Below are positions 46,674-57,067 of a DNA stretch of 64,000 nucleotides, piece after piece. The notes beneath the pieces were generated by a model, which ran no database searches, had not been told where the DNA came from, and saw only the letters and a program-made list of their open reading frames with translations. Both the position numbers and the translations under genes were made by a program. This DNA is from Phanerochaete sordida (Eukaryota > Basidiomycota > Agaricomycetes > Polyporales > Phanerochaetaceae): the NCBI GenBank assembly GCA_019973155.2, contig BPQB01000023.1:124001-188000 (forward strand), written 5' to 3'. The stretch's first letter is position 1; each line of letters starts with the position of its first letter.

Positions 46674-47352
46674 ATTAGGCATGGTCGCCAAGAGGGATAG
46701 CTGGCGTGCTACCGGTAGCTGGCTGCCCATGGAAAGAGACTCGACAGTGTCAAGCCTGCGCACGAGCTCGAGTTCCGAGGTCAGCGCTTCGCCATAAAGC
46801 TCGGGATCGCGCCTGTAATCCAAGCGTACAGTATGGATAGGGCAATGAAGGAGCAACCGGATGTCGTCTCTCCACCCGATAAGATGGTTTTCGAATGTCT
46901 GGAGGTGGGGTAGCACAGGTCGGTCACCAAAGTGCTCAGCGATGGCAGATGTAATGGATTCCGAGAGACCAAGCTCCAAGGGGGTACCAAGCCCAGAGGC
47001 GCGGATGGTGTACTCCTTGACACGGCGCGCGTGTGCTTCGAAGCGTATCCAGTCCGCGGGCTTGAGTCGGCGTACAGTGATATACTATCGCCGAGCATTT
47101 CAGCACACGGCGCCTTGCGCGCGGCAAAAGACTCACAAATTTATGGCGAGTACGCTTATCATATACATCCGCCATCGCATTGCTTGGAAGACACTTGAGT
47201 AGAGGCACGAAGTTGTCGAGCCTGACCCAGCGCGCGTCCATGGCGGGCTCGTAGAATGCCCGACAGGTCAGTCCCAGGTCCAGCAGGGCAGCTGGTGCTA
47301 CCCATGAGAGGATATTGAGGAAGATCTCGTCGATCTGGACTACAGAATGCAT
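46674..47352 (-). pseudogene. F-box/LRR gene, N-terminal half, truncated by transposon insertion
   Basis: Minus-strand exons 47137-47352 and 46674-47084, joined by a GTGAGT...GATAG intron. The start Met at 47352 begins an F-box (VQIDEIFLNILSWVAP, then DLGLTCRAFYEPAMDARWV). LRR-like sequence follows up to LLATMPN at the insertion site. Read into the transposon terminus, the frame adds seven codons and stops, so only a roughly 216-residue truncated protein lacking most repeats could be made. The remaining half is at 43017-43877. Confidence 0.8.
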
Positions 47353-47596
47353 AGCTCAGTGCTCCTTAGTGGTAGTTCGAGATTGGGAAGTTACGAGGGA
47401 GCCACGAGTAGTTATGCGCACTCCACGTGACGCTCGCGTGGCAAGGCCCAGAGGTCTGAGAACTACGGCGCCTGTGAGCGGCTGGCCTTGGCAACATCTG
47501 TCACCATCTCCAGCTCAGTGAGTACGTGAAAAGTGTATGTACATACTTCGCACACTCACGGTCAGCAGGACCTCTAATTTGAAATCCGTGACGCCG
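47353..47596. promoter_or_regulatory. Divergent promoter region, F-box gene / F-box-like copy 2
   Basis: 244 bp between opposing start codons at 47352 (minus) and 47597 (plus). No clear TATA box; inferred from position. Confidence 0.4.
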
Positions 47597-48504
47597 ATGG
47601 CAGAGGCGATGCTGCCTGAGGAGATGATTCACGAGATCATCCGACTGTCCCTTCCGCCATTCTGCCCGAAGACGTTCCTCAAGTTCGATAGAACGCTCAC
47701 TGTTCTGTCACCCACGCAGCAGGAGCCGGGCACTATTACAGGGCCCGTTGCCCTCCTCTCCGTATCAAAGCGATGGCTGCGTGTTGGGACCCCACTGCTC
47801 TACGAAGGGGTCGTCCTACGAAAGCCATCGCACACCTCCTCTGTCGCACGCCTTGCCAAAGCGAACCCCACCGTTGGCCGGACGATCCGTTACCTGCGTC
47901 TCGAGAGCGGTAGCACAACCCGCGAGCTTTCGACGCTAGTAAAACATGCACCGAACGTCCACACGGTGTACATCGAAGGATGCTTGCGGCACGGCGATTC
48001 GTATGACGGGCTCCAGCGCGCAATGCGCTTCCTGCGCCCGAAAACACTGTACATCAACAATCCGTTCTGTGTACCTCAAGAGAGCAGCCGCAACGTATCC
48101 CGCGAAACAAACAAGATGGTTTTGAAAGCCATTGTCGAGGCATGGACATCTGCTGTGAGTACATTCAATCTCCAAGGAGTGTGCAGGGAAGTTCTACACG
48201 GACTGACAGTGTGTACGATCTGAAACCGCAGACCGCTCTGCATTTTTCATCCCATTACATTGCTATCGGGAATGAGTGGAGCAGCGCCCTGCAGCTTCCC
48301 TCGCTTGAAGAGCTACACATCCCAGCACCGCATTATGCACCTCAGTATTGGTTCAGCTGGTCGCGGTCTCTGCCCCATCCGCCGTTCAAGCGGCTTATCC
48401 TATATGCGACTCGTCACCGCGAGCATCTCAAGGCTGAGCTCACGGACAGCAGTAAGCATATCAGCTATGCCGAAACGGTGGATTTCGTCGATGGGTCGAA
48501 TTGA
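47597..48504 (+). CDS. Small F-box-like protein, family copy 2
   Basis: Exons 47597-48154 and 48232-48504 give 276 aa. It starts MAEAMLPEEMIHEIIRL, followed by ALLSVSKRWLRVGTPLLYEGV, then the family blocks VGRTIRYLRLESGS, HAPNVHTVYIEG, DSYDGLQRAMRFLRPKTLYI, and an intron at the same place and phase as the other copies (after EAWTSA). Exon 2 contains LEELHIPAP and FKRLIL. The F-box is degenerate but in the usual position. The gene is divergent from the transposon-interrupted F-box gene. Confidence 0.7.
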
Positions 48505-48597
48505 TGCGACGGACATATGCGTATGGTATGCGCGCCGAGCCTTGAATAAATGTGGAACTTCTGGACTTGCTCGGTTCCGAGTGCCGTTCACTACTGC

Positions 48598-48775
48598 ATG
48601 AGTACATGTTTCTTCTGATTCCGACGTTCTGCGCTGCCGTAGCCGAGCCGTATTCCGCTTGTGCTTCTGCTCCAGCATGCATTCGTAGCGGGCTCGTGGA
48701 CTGCCCGGCATCCAGGCCCGAGGCGTGCGCTACCCATGTCATGATATGCAAGAGAACGTCGACGATCTGACCCAT
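48598..48775 (-). pseudogene. Decayed N-terminal fragment of an F-box/LRR gene
   Basis: On the minus strand the Met at 48775 begins IVDVLLHIMTWVAHASGLD, which aligns with the F-box start of the interrupted gene at 47352 (DEIFLNILSWVAP). A small deletion then shifts the frame: the DNA for CRAFYEPAMDARW continues recognisably in another frame (CRAVHEP). No downstream repeats are found. It stands in the same inverted position next to an F-box-like gene as the interrupted copy does, suggesting duplication of a two-gene unit. Confidence 0.6.
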
Positions 48776-49136
48776 AGTATGCTTGACCGGTAATTCTTGG
48801 TGGTGGTGTCACTGGCCCAGGGCATATAATAGCAACTAGCACTCGTGAATTAATTAGCATACGACGATAATATCACATAGCCATTGAGCAGTGCGCATAC
48901 AGCTCCCCACATATTAGCGAGTTGGCACACTTTGTAGGCTACACTGGTACAATCTTGGAATTTCATGCGCTCTTGATGCTAGGCTCTGGCGATAGCTCCT
49001 TTGCTTGCTCGTACTGTGGGTCGCTTGCCGTCTGAAGCGGGCGTCACAGGTGGTCACAGAGCGTCTGGTGAGCTTCTGATGGTCCTGCGTCATATAAGGT
49101 TCATACTGCAGTGTGTCTCCCCCCACCACTACGCCA
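48776..49136. other. Intergenic region upstream of the helical-domain/lectin gene
   Basis: 361 bp, no coding signal. Presumably the promoter of the gene starting at 49137. The 93 bp between copy 2 and the F-box fragment (48505-48597) also hold nothing recognisable. Confidence 0.4.
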
Positions 49137-51380
49137 ATGGCCGACAAACCTTCGCCTCGACCACCTCCCATACCCTTTTCCTCACGTCCATCGACTACAT
49201 CGAGGGCTCCTCTGAGTCTGGTCGCCGACTCACCCTCTCGCTCAGAGACGGCGCTGAGCGTTACGGCTGCTACTTTGAGCACGCTCAAGGATGTCCTCGA
49301 AGCATTGGACACCCTGCCATGCGTGAAGTACATTGCAAGTATTGGCCTTAAGATCTTGGAAACTGTGGATGTATGTTGCGTGCTCCAATCTCGTTCCTGC
49401 GATGATAATGTTACCTCGAACTCAGAGTTTGAACACCATCGAAAAGGGGATTCAAGACATCAGCATCCGTGCGCGAGATATCGTACTGGCCGTCGCGCGC
49501 TCCTGCCAGGATGCAACCACGGACATTTCCACTCAGCTCGAGGAAGACCTGAAGCAGCTCACATCGTACGTTAGCCGCGACTCGCTTTACGAGCATGCGT
49601 GATAACAACGGTCTGACAGGACAATGAGCGCCATTCTGCTGTTCACTGAGGAACTTGCATCGCGCAGCAAATACAAGAAGGTATTCTACAAATCGCAAGA
49701 TGCTGCATCTATTGTCTCGCTGGATAGTCAACTCACGCACGCTTTCCAAATTTTTGAGGTGCACCAGGTTCTCGCGAGTTCGCACTTCTTTGCTGTTCGC
49801 TGATCGCGACTTGTCCTATCATCTGTAGATCAACTCCAGCGTTGCGATACGGCTTTCTCAGCAGATCGCGCTTGATCAGCTACGGAATTTATCGATTACC
49901 TCACCGGTGAGTTGATCATAGCTACGAGCTCCGGGAAGTTCACTCTAACGCGAGGACTAGACTTCCTCTTCATCCATAGCAAACTGCATCCTGGATATTG
50001 CAGAGGGCCTATATCTTATCCTCAACGTGGCAGAGGGTCGTGTCATAGAATCCGGCCGCCCTCGTGACTCTTCAGTGATGCATGCTTATGTGGCTCCCTT
50101 CGGAGACAAGCTGTACCCGTACCAGCTGTGGGTTATATTTCGGAGGGACGGGATAAAACGCAAGTACACTATCCGAAGCATCGCCACCGGCATGGTGCTC
50201 GATGAACATCAAAGATTGAGCGATCCCGACCGTTTGAATTGTTGGTGGCCTAACGGTGGAGGTAATCAGTGCTGGGAATTCATCGGATGTAAGCAGACAC
50301 AGAAGTATGTCACTTCTACAAATCCATTTCCATACTATCTAACGCGCTCAAAATCACAGAGCAGACTACTGCACCATTCGCGGAGGTTCCTCACGCTATC
50401 TGCTCGATGTCAGGTGTCCAAGTGGTACAGGCTGCGACTACCTTCATCGAAGCGAAGAGCCTAGCGATGGCCCTACAGCCAGTCAGGAATGGACCCTGAT
50501 CCGCTTTCCCTGGCATGCCCCAACTTTTCGCCCGTCTACATTCCCTGAACCATTTAACGGTCCCGACCACTTCTATCGCCGCGAGTTTCTCCTCCAAAAT
50601 ATCGCCAGCGGCGGGTTTGCTGCCGCGAGAGGACTCACAAGCCAAACTACTGGCCCGAACGTCTTTCTCACCGCCGATGCGGCCGACGCGACTCCGTGGT
50701 GGCTTCTGCACACCATCTATAATGGCCCGTCAAACCAGGCTTTTGCGTTCGCGACAGGTCAAGGGCAGCCCTCGCAGCGTGCAACGCTCGACCACTGGGG
50801 TCAACGCTACATCTCCGCCGCGCGCGGCAAGTTCGCGCCCGATAACATTTGTCACTTATGGGTTCCCGTCCCATACTTAGGCGCGTTTGTCCTCCGGAAC
50901 CTCGCGTCTGGCAGCCTTCTCTGTGGTCCGCTCATCGGTGCAAAGCTCCAACCCGCGCCTCCCGCGAGCATCGACGACCCGACGTGCCGCTGGCGCCTCG
51001 TCGATGCGTACACGAGCGCAGTCTGCCCTGTGCTCTACGACGCCACACTCTCGATGATGCCGTCCGACCTCGTAGGAGCGCCGCAGCCTACACCGGCTCT
51101 TTCACCGGAGCCCTCATCGGCACTTCAACTTCGTACGGAGAGCGCATCACCGGCGCTGTACAACCAACTGGTCGCTCATCTCCAGAGTGAGCACAGCGTC
51201 ATCCGCGAAATGTTGGCCGGGAAGCAGCCTGCAGTTGTCGTCATGCCGCAGCTGTTGCGCGGGTGGAAGGATGGGACGATACAGGAGGTAAACATGGTCG
51301 TGCGTCGTGTAGAAGACCTGGTGCCGATGGGGAAGGCGAAAAGAACTGATGACGAGGGCAACTGTAAATCCATACGTTAG
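49137..51380 (+). CDS. Predicted MLKL/HeLo-like helical domain fused to ricin-type beta-trefoil repeats
   Basis: Six exons (49137-49370, 49426-49565, 49620-49758, 49829-49906, 49961-50288, 50365-51380) give 644 aa. After a Pro/Ser-rich leader, residues about 40-215 are amphipathic helices (TALSVTAATLSTLKDVLEAL, ETVDSLNTIEKGIQDIS, FEINSSVAIRLSQQIAL) with the layout of the MLKL N-terminal/HeLo-like four-helix domain common in agaricomycete cell-death and NLR-type proteins. From about residue 225 come lectin-like strands with the ricin repeat style: SIATGMVLDEHQ to QCWEF, then NIASGGFAAARG to WWLLH, and NLASGSLLCGP. The large last exon is open in one frame but has no Met until late, so simple ORF scans miss it. 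The C-terminal 100 residues look helical and charged. The domain names are by eye; a structural search is needed. Activity as a death effector is not shown. Confidence 0.55.
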
Positions 51381-51588
51381 GATAGCGACGAACAATGACT
51401 TGAGGTTCAGAGGTACATATGCGCCCAGCGCTGATCAGCAAGTCTGTGTGCAGGACAGAGTACGGCTCGATCTAAGGGCACACGCGACCTTTCGCCCTTC
51501 ACGGACACGCGCCTCCGTGATCAGGCCGTTCTACGCGTGCACTACCATGAGTCATGCCATAATGTCAGATCTGCTGGGATGCAAGCAG

Positions 51589-53690
51589 CTAATTATGTAA
51601 CAGATTCACATCTGAGCGTGTTTCTCCGCCACTCTCTCCCACCTGCATCTCAACACCCTCGCGCTGCTTGCGCTCGTCCATCTCGCGGCGCGCCTGGCGC
51701 CCACGCATCCCAAGCATAGTGACGACACCGCCAGAGACAAGTGCACCCTGGAAGATCAGCGCGCGGTGCAGATTCAGTGGCGGGTGTGCGTCGTGGCCTG
51801 CGCGCAGGGCGCCTTCGACATGGACGAAGACGACGGCCATCAGGTTGCCTCTGTGGAGATCTGTCAGCGGGGAAGAACACGGAGAAGACGGGGGAGGCGC
51901 ACGCGAACCACTGCACCGCAACACTTCCGTCCGCGTGACGCGTCAGCTCGACGGCGAGCTCGAGCGCGAGGGGCAGGATGGTGATGGAACACCCGCCAAT
52001 GAGCGCCATGATCACGAATAACCCGGCGGCGTCGTTCGGCTTGACTGTGAGCAGCCATCGTTCGTCAGTACCACGAAAGCGGGCAGAGAAGTGACCAGGT
52101 GGAACGCACCGGCCCAAATGAGACTCAGCCAGAGCACGCCGAGCGCTGGGCAGATCACCTTGAGCATGAGCGCGATGTGGTGCGTGAAAACGCGGTCTGA
52201 GAGCGGCGACGTCACCAGGGCGCAGACAACGCCCGAGATCAGTATAGTCGCGCCCATGAGGCCGGCGGTGTGGCTCCCATATCCGTACGGCGACTACAAA
52301 GCGGCGTGAGCGAGCGCGCGGTGCATTAGCGTAGACAACTTACAAGCACTTGGGCCGTGAGGAGTGTGTAGGAGTTCACGCTGAACACGACGTATCAGCC
52401 TCAGGTGAACGGCTGGATGGGGAAATGACGTACGCTCCGACGAGCACGCCGAAGTTGAGCGTCAGGATCGCGAAATCGATGCGCTCTCGCAGGCTCATAT
52501 ACGTCGGCCGGTCGCGCGGCTCCTTGCCCGCGAGGGCGCGAACCAGCGACATGAAATGCGGGCGCGGCTGCGACGCAGCATATGCTATGAGGCCGTCAGC
52601 AAGGAAGATAACGCGAAATTTGGGGTGCGTACTCGGCGGCGTAGGTGGCGCGTCACGGATAAGTAAGGCGCATGGCATGACTGCCGTGGAAATAATGGCA
52701 AGTACAAGAAGCTGGGGACCCTTCAGTTACAACTAGACCAAGTGGCGATAAGCGACGTACGGAGGACCGTGGTGTCGAACTGTGCGAGGATATCACTTGC
52801 GCGATGGCGCCGCCAACAGGATTCGCTGCTCGCTGTCAGCATAGCCTCGCAAGAAGAAGGACTAGAAGCTTACCGATGGACATAAGCATCGTCATTGTAG
52901 TCCGGGACTTCGTGTCGAACCATCGCTCTGAAAAAGCCGGTGCCACAACTTGAAATGCAGGATGCGCCAGGCCTGTGAGGAGCTGTGAAGATGGCCGGTG
53001 TTAACCACTATCTTCTGGGCGAACGAGCCTCGTATCATGACCTACCTGACCAACAAGCATGAGCGCGTACGCGCCCTCCTTGCTCAAGGAATGCGCGACG
53101 CCTGCGTATCGTATCCATGCGGCGACGATGAAGATGAAGCTCGCAATGTAGCACTGTCCGAGGAGAGTCGTCAAGGCAGTCCGGACACCAATAATGAACG
53201 AACGTACGGTAATCCGGATGTTGAATCGTCTGCATACGAAGGGTACCAGGATGGCTGACGGGACGAAGACGATGTTCAAAGCGTTCCCGAGCCAGTTGAT
53301 TTGGTCTAGCGTAAACCCGAAGTCTCTAGAGACTGTGGATGGTGTTCAGAAGCCGAGCAGTATAGCGCCAAAGCAGAAGTGAGCGCGCACCTTCGTTCGC
53401 AATGGGCCCGTACCATGCATTCGGCATCGCCGCGGCAATATTGAGCAGCATCTGTCGTTTGAGGCCAGAACAGTCAGCATGCTTGTGGGCGTATGTCGCA
53501 GAGAACGACCCACCAGTCCCGCGACGCCCACGAAGCGCTTTTTGTAGAGCCGATATTCCACGGGAGCTTCGGCGCAGAGCGGGTCCACAAGCTTGGGAGT
53601 AGTAACCTTTGTGTCGTACAGGCTACTTGCAGTCGGCGTCGCCGTAAACGAGTCGTTCTCTCTGCTGCTTTGTGCGTCGTCTGAGATCAT
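51589..53690 (-). CDS. MFS transporter, SLC49/FLVCR-like
   Basis: Ten minus-strand exons (53514-53690, 53391-53451, 53046-53332, 52874-52982, 52761-52825, 52434-52711, 52344-52380, 52110-52293, 51903-52044, 51589-51850) give 533 aa, all phases consistent. Conserved stretches include YRLYKKRFVGVAGL before the first helix, FGFTLDQINWLGN, FSERWFDTKSRTT, ANPVGGAIAQVIS, YGYGSHTAGLMGA, LELAVELTRHADGS and VFVHVEGALRAG. These match the SLC49 group of the major facilitator superfamily (FLVCR, DIRC2, MFSD7 relatives), whose substrates include heme or choline in animals; the fungal substrate is unknown. Multiple hydrophobic helices are evident. A long hydrophilic loop lies between the two helix bundles (IRDAPPTPPS through RERIDFAIL). 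Confidence 0.82.
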
Positions 53691-54027
53691 CGTAGGCTGA
53701 CGCGGATGTTTGTATCGGAGGGAGTGGGGGAAGGTGTCGTCGTAGATCGGGCTGCTCAGGCGGCGGGAAAGTAAGTGCTGCCAGGATGGGCTCAGCAGCG
53801 GAGAGGTTATACTCCCCGCTGTACCGCTGCCGTGTGTTTGCTGGCGGGTACCGATGGCCCGACATCGTCAAGCTCGTGTGAATGCCAGCGCTCGACGTGA
53901 GGCCTCAGCGAAGCCTTCACCGCCATAAGTGCGCGTCATGATTACCGATGCTGACGCTTCGGGCCGTCGACTGCTTCTCTGCTGTGATCGCCCACGGCTG
54001 CCCTATTGCACAGGATCAGTGATGTCA

Positions 54028-54261
54028 GACTGCGGAGGCCTCAATCCACACCTTGCACTCGTGAATTGCTCGCGGCCTCGCTACGGTGTGCTCGTGGCGA
54101 AGTCGCAGATATCTTGTGATATTATAATCCTCCTGGCCTAAGAATGAGAGATACCATACGGCCGCGAGCAGAGAAGAGACGTAAAATTGAATGTTCTCGT
54201 CGTCTGGGGTTTCGCCAAGGTTCTTCAACAGCGGCACAGTATGCCAAGTCCACAGACTACC
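54028..54261 (-). other. Unidentified coding-like exon fragment
   Basis: Minus-strand open frame preceded by an acceptor-like ACGCAG. It reads GSLWTWHTVPLLKNL, then ENIQFYVSSLLAAVWYL, so it looks like a real exon with a hydrophobic helix. No partner exons were found and no family is recognised. It may be a relic of a lost gene. Confidence 0.2.
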
Positions 54262-54760
54262 CTGCGTTCAAAGACGAAAAAACGGCCCGAGCGAAATTGA
54301 GCGTCTAAACGAATCCTCAGTAAGTGGATTCAATCACGCGAATGCCAAGCGGAAACCGACCTTCCTTGACTGTGCGCGAAGCTTTCCAGTGCTGAAGCGG
54401 TGGAGTACTCTGTGCGTCGTCTAGAGATAACCGAGGAACAGCCTTGCTTCGAAGCGCGACGGGCCGCTTCCGCAGCAGCCGCAGCACGAATCTTGCTGCG
54501 TCGCGGCATACATTGCCCATACATCAGAGTGCGCCCCGACGACTGTCAAGCTTCGCAAAGCATTCAGCGCTACATCTCAGAGTACCCCAGAACCTTGCGC
54601 TCGCACGAAATTCACGAGGCGCGGGCAATATAGCATACCCTGATGCCATCCTCGACACACCACTGCTCCCTGCCCCGTTCAAGTTAGCGATGCGCATAAT
54701 ACAGCAAGTCTCTAGACTCACCACTACCGCCCTGCCCGTACCAGTCATGCTCGACTATCC

Positions 54761-54840
54761 CATCTCGACATTGTCACGCAGCACGCGCTCGTCTACGTCG
54801 CGGCGCCCCTGGCGCTCGTGCAGCCTCGAGGCTATCGCGA
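54761..54840 (-). pseudogene. Decayed copy of the 3' end of the MFS transporter gene
   Basis: The plus-strand text from CATCTCGACA to the segment containing TCGCGGCGCCCCTGGCGC lines up with 51651-51730, the C-terminal codons (MDERKQREG region) of the MFS gene, with scattered substitutions and broken frame. It implies an older duplicate in the same orientation. Confidence 0.45.
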
Positions 54841-55746
54841 CTGCGCGACTGGCGCGAGAATGACCAGCGCTCAGCGCATGCACAACAACGTGCGCGCGTT
54901 GCGCATCGCCTTAAGTGCGACAAGGAGCAGAGTCACGGAGAGGGTAGTTCTCCCACTGGACTACACGCAGAATTGAGGGACGAGAAGAGGATGAGAGAGC
55001 AGAGAGTAACGCACCGGACCAGACGAGGCCCTAGGCAAGGCTTGCTGCGAGCGAAGCGCGTTTCATATGCGCGCGAGGTGCCTTCCATGAGTCACGGTCT
55101 CGGAAGAACGGCGATGCCAGCGCGCGCATAAGCTCCACGAGCTGCAGCGTCGCGCATACAAAGCCGGACGTGTCGCTCGAGTGTCCATTTGGTGTCTAGT
55201 GTCGTGGTAAGTGGTAGCGAGAAAATGCTCAATAGTGGAGGCGTACGAGGTCTTGCTCCCTCAAGCCTGGAGTGAAATCGCAAACTTGAAGGGAGGGCTA
55301 CGCAGGCAAAGATGCATGAGTGTAAGTATGTGTAAGTATATGGGTAAGCAGGAGAGGCTTGCACACGCACATGGAGCAGACAAGGATAGCAAGGTCAATG
55401 CGTGGCCCGAGGCAAGGTCAATTATGAATATTCGTGAATATTTGAGTCAGGACATCGGGGTCCAAGGACGAGGGACGCGGTCGGCCCAGCCGGATCGGGA
55501 TGAGAGCGTCTAAGGCCGCCTGATGCGCCCGATGCGCCCGCGCCTGCCAAACGAAGCGCGCAGAGGCTCTTTGTTCTCGACCACAACCATCGACGACCAA
55601 ATTTCGCCTTTTGACAGCAATAGAGGCCGCGTCTCTCATAGAAGACACTCCAAACACCAAAAGTTAGTGCGGCAGAATGTACCGTCCTGCCTGTGCTAAA
55701 ATCTTGTTCTGCCATCTCAGAGAGCCGGGGCACGGAGCAGACAGCC

Positions 55747-56645
55747 ATGGCAGAGGCGAAGCTCCCTGAGGAGCTTATCCGCGAAATCATACGATTTTGC
55801 GCACCTCCTTTCTGCGCAAAAACCTTTCTCAAGTTTCCCGCGGGGCCACCCGACGCTGCGCCGCCGCGCTCGTCCCCTCGGGGTCCGCCCGCATTCAGAG
55901 GAGTCATGAACGTCCTCCTCGTCTCGAAACGCTGGTTGCGCATCGGGACACCAATGCTTTGGGAAGGCGTCGCGCTCAGAAAATCAAAGCATACATCCGC
56001 GGTCGCGCGCTTCGTGTCGAGTGACCCTGCCGTCGGGCGGATGATCCATTACCTGCGTCTCGAAGGCGGCAGCATGACGCGCGACCTGGTGAAGCTCACG
56101 AAGCACGCCTCCAACATCCACACCGTATACATTGGAGAATGCCGCCATCCCAGCGACTCGTACGATGGGCTACAACATGTGATACGCTACTTGCGCCCTA
56201 CGACGTTATACATCAACTTAGGCCTCGGACTATCCGAGTACGCTAGCAGCCCTACAAAACGTGATGAGAATGAGGTAGTATTGAAGGCTATCGTTGGACT
56301 TTGGACGTCAGTGGTGAGTCTATCGCGCGAATAGTCCTCTGTCGCGCGGCTGACTGTTCGTGATCGAAATCGCAGATGTCACTACATCTCTCGAACTGTG
56401 AAGCCCTTGACGTCAGCTGGGAGGTGAGCTTACATCTCGATGAGCTGCATATTCCAACACCCGACCTGCCGTCGCTCCAATTTCCCTGGCTATGGCATTG
56501 GCTGGCCCGGAGTAAGGTATTCAAGAGGCTCGTCCTGCATGGACCGGGGGATCGGGATGTCATTCGTGTCTACTACCAGGATATAGCGACAATGTATCGT
56601 AGAGGGCAGGACGATGTGCTTACGTTTGCTGACGAGCGAGATTAA
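55747..56645 (+). CDS. Small F-box-like protein, family copy 3
   Basis: Exons 55747-56313 and 56376-56645 give 278 aa. Starts MAEAKLPEELIREIIRFC, followed after a Pro/Arg-rich insertion by LLVSKRWLRIGTPMLWEGV. Family blocks VGRMIHYLRLEGGSMTRDL, HASNIHTVYIGE, DSYDGLQHVIRYLRPTTLYI and the conserved intron after LWTSV. Exon 2 has LDELHIPTPDLP and FKRLVLHGPGD. Very close to copy 4 in the shared blocks. Confidence 0.7.
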
Positions 56646-57067
56646 ATTACCTCCGTCGTGGTCAAAGTCGTCCACATCATCCCTCTCCCTACTACTTCAT
56701 GCCCCTGCACCCTCTAAACAAGGTCCTACGTATTGTAAAGAGCATTAAATTCTCTGGATCTTTCTGTTTCGTATTTGCGCTTAGTGCCAAAGATAACGAA
56801 TCCATACACAGCGCTGCATGCGCGTAATGCTTTTCATCCACAAAGCTTGAGGTTTGCAGGGCGCTTGTCGACGCCACTTGTTGTGAAACCACCACCTGCA
56901 ACAACGCTCGACCACATCCGACCCTCTTGTACTCGAAATCTCTTTCAGGAAGGCGTGTAAGAGGAAGTGCATGTGCTTCGAGAGTACCAGCTCTGAGCAG
57001 GTCTGTGCCCTCAGCCCTACTAGTCAGCGAATAGAGGTCACTGATTCGTGCATGAAGACAGAAGACG
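56646..57067. other. Intergenic region between F-box-like copies 3 and 4
   Basis: 422 bp with no coding signal beyond short frames. Presumably the 3' UTR of copy 3 and promoter of copy 4. Confidence 0.45.

Larger units (their letters stand above)
53691..55746. other. 2-kb region with gene debris
   Basis: No intact gene. Holds the promoter of the MFS gene, an unidentified exon-like frame (54028-54261, minus) and a decayed copy of the MFS 3' coding end (54761-54840). Everything else shows nothing recognisable. Confidence 0.4.
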
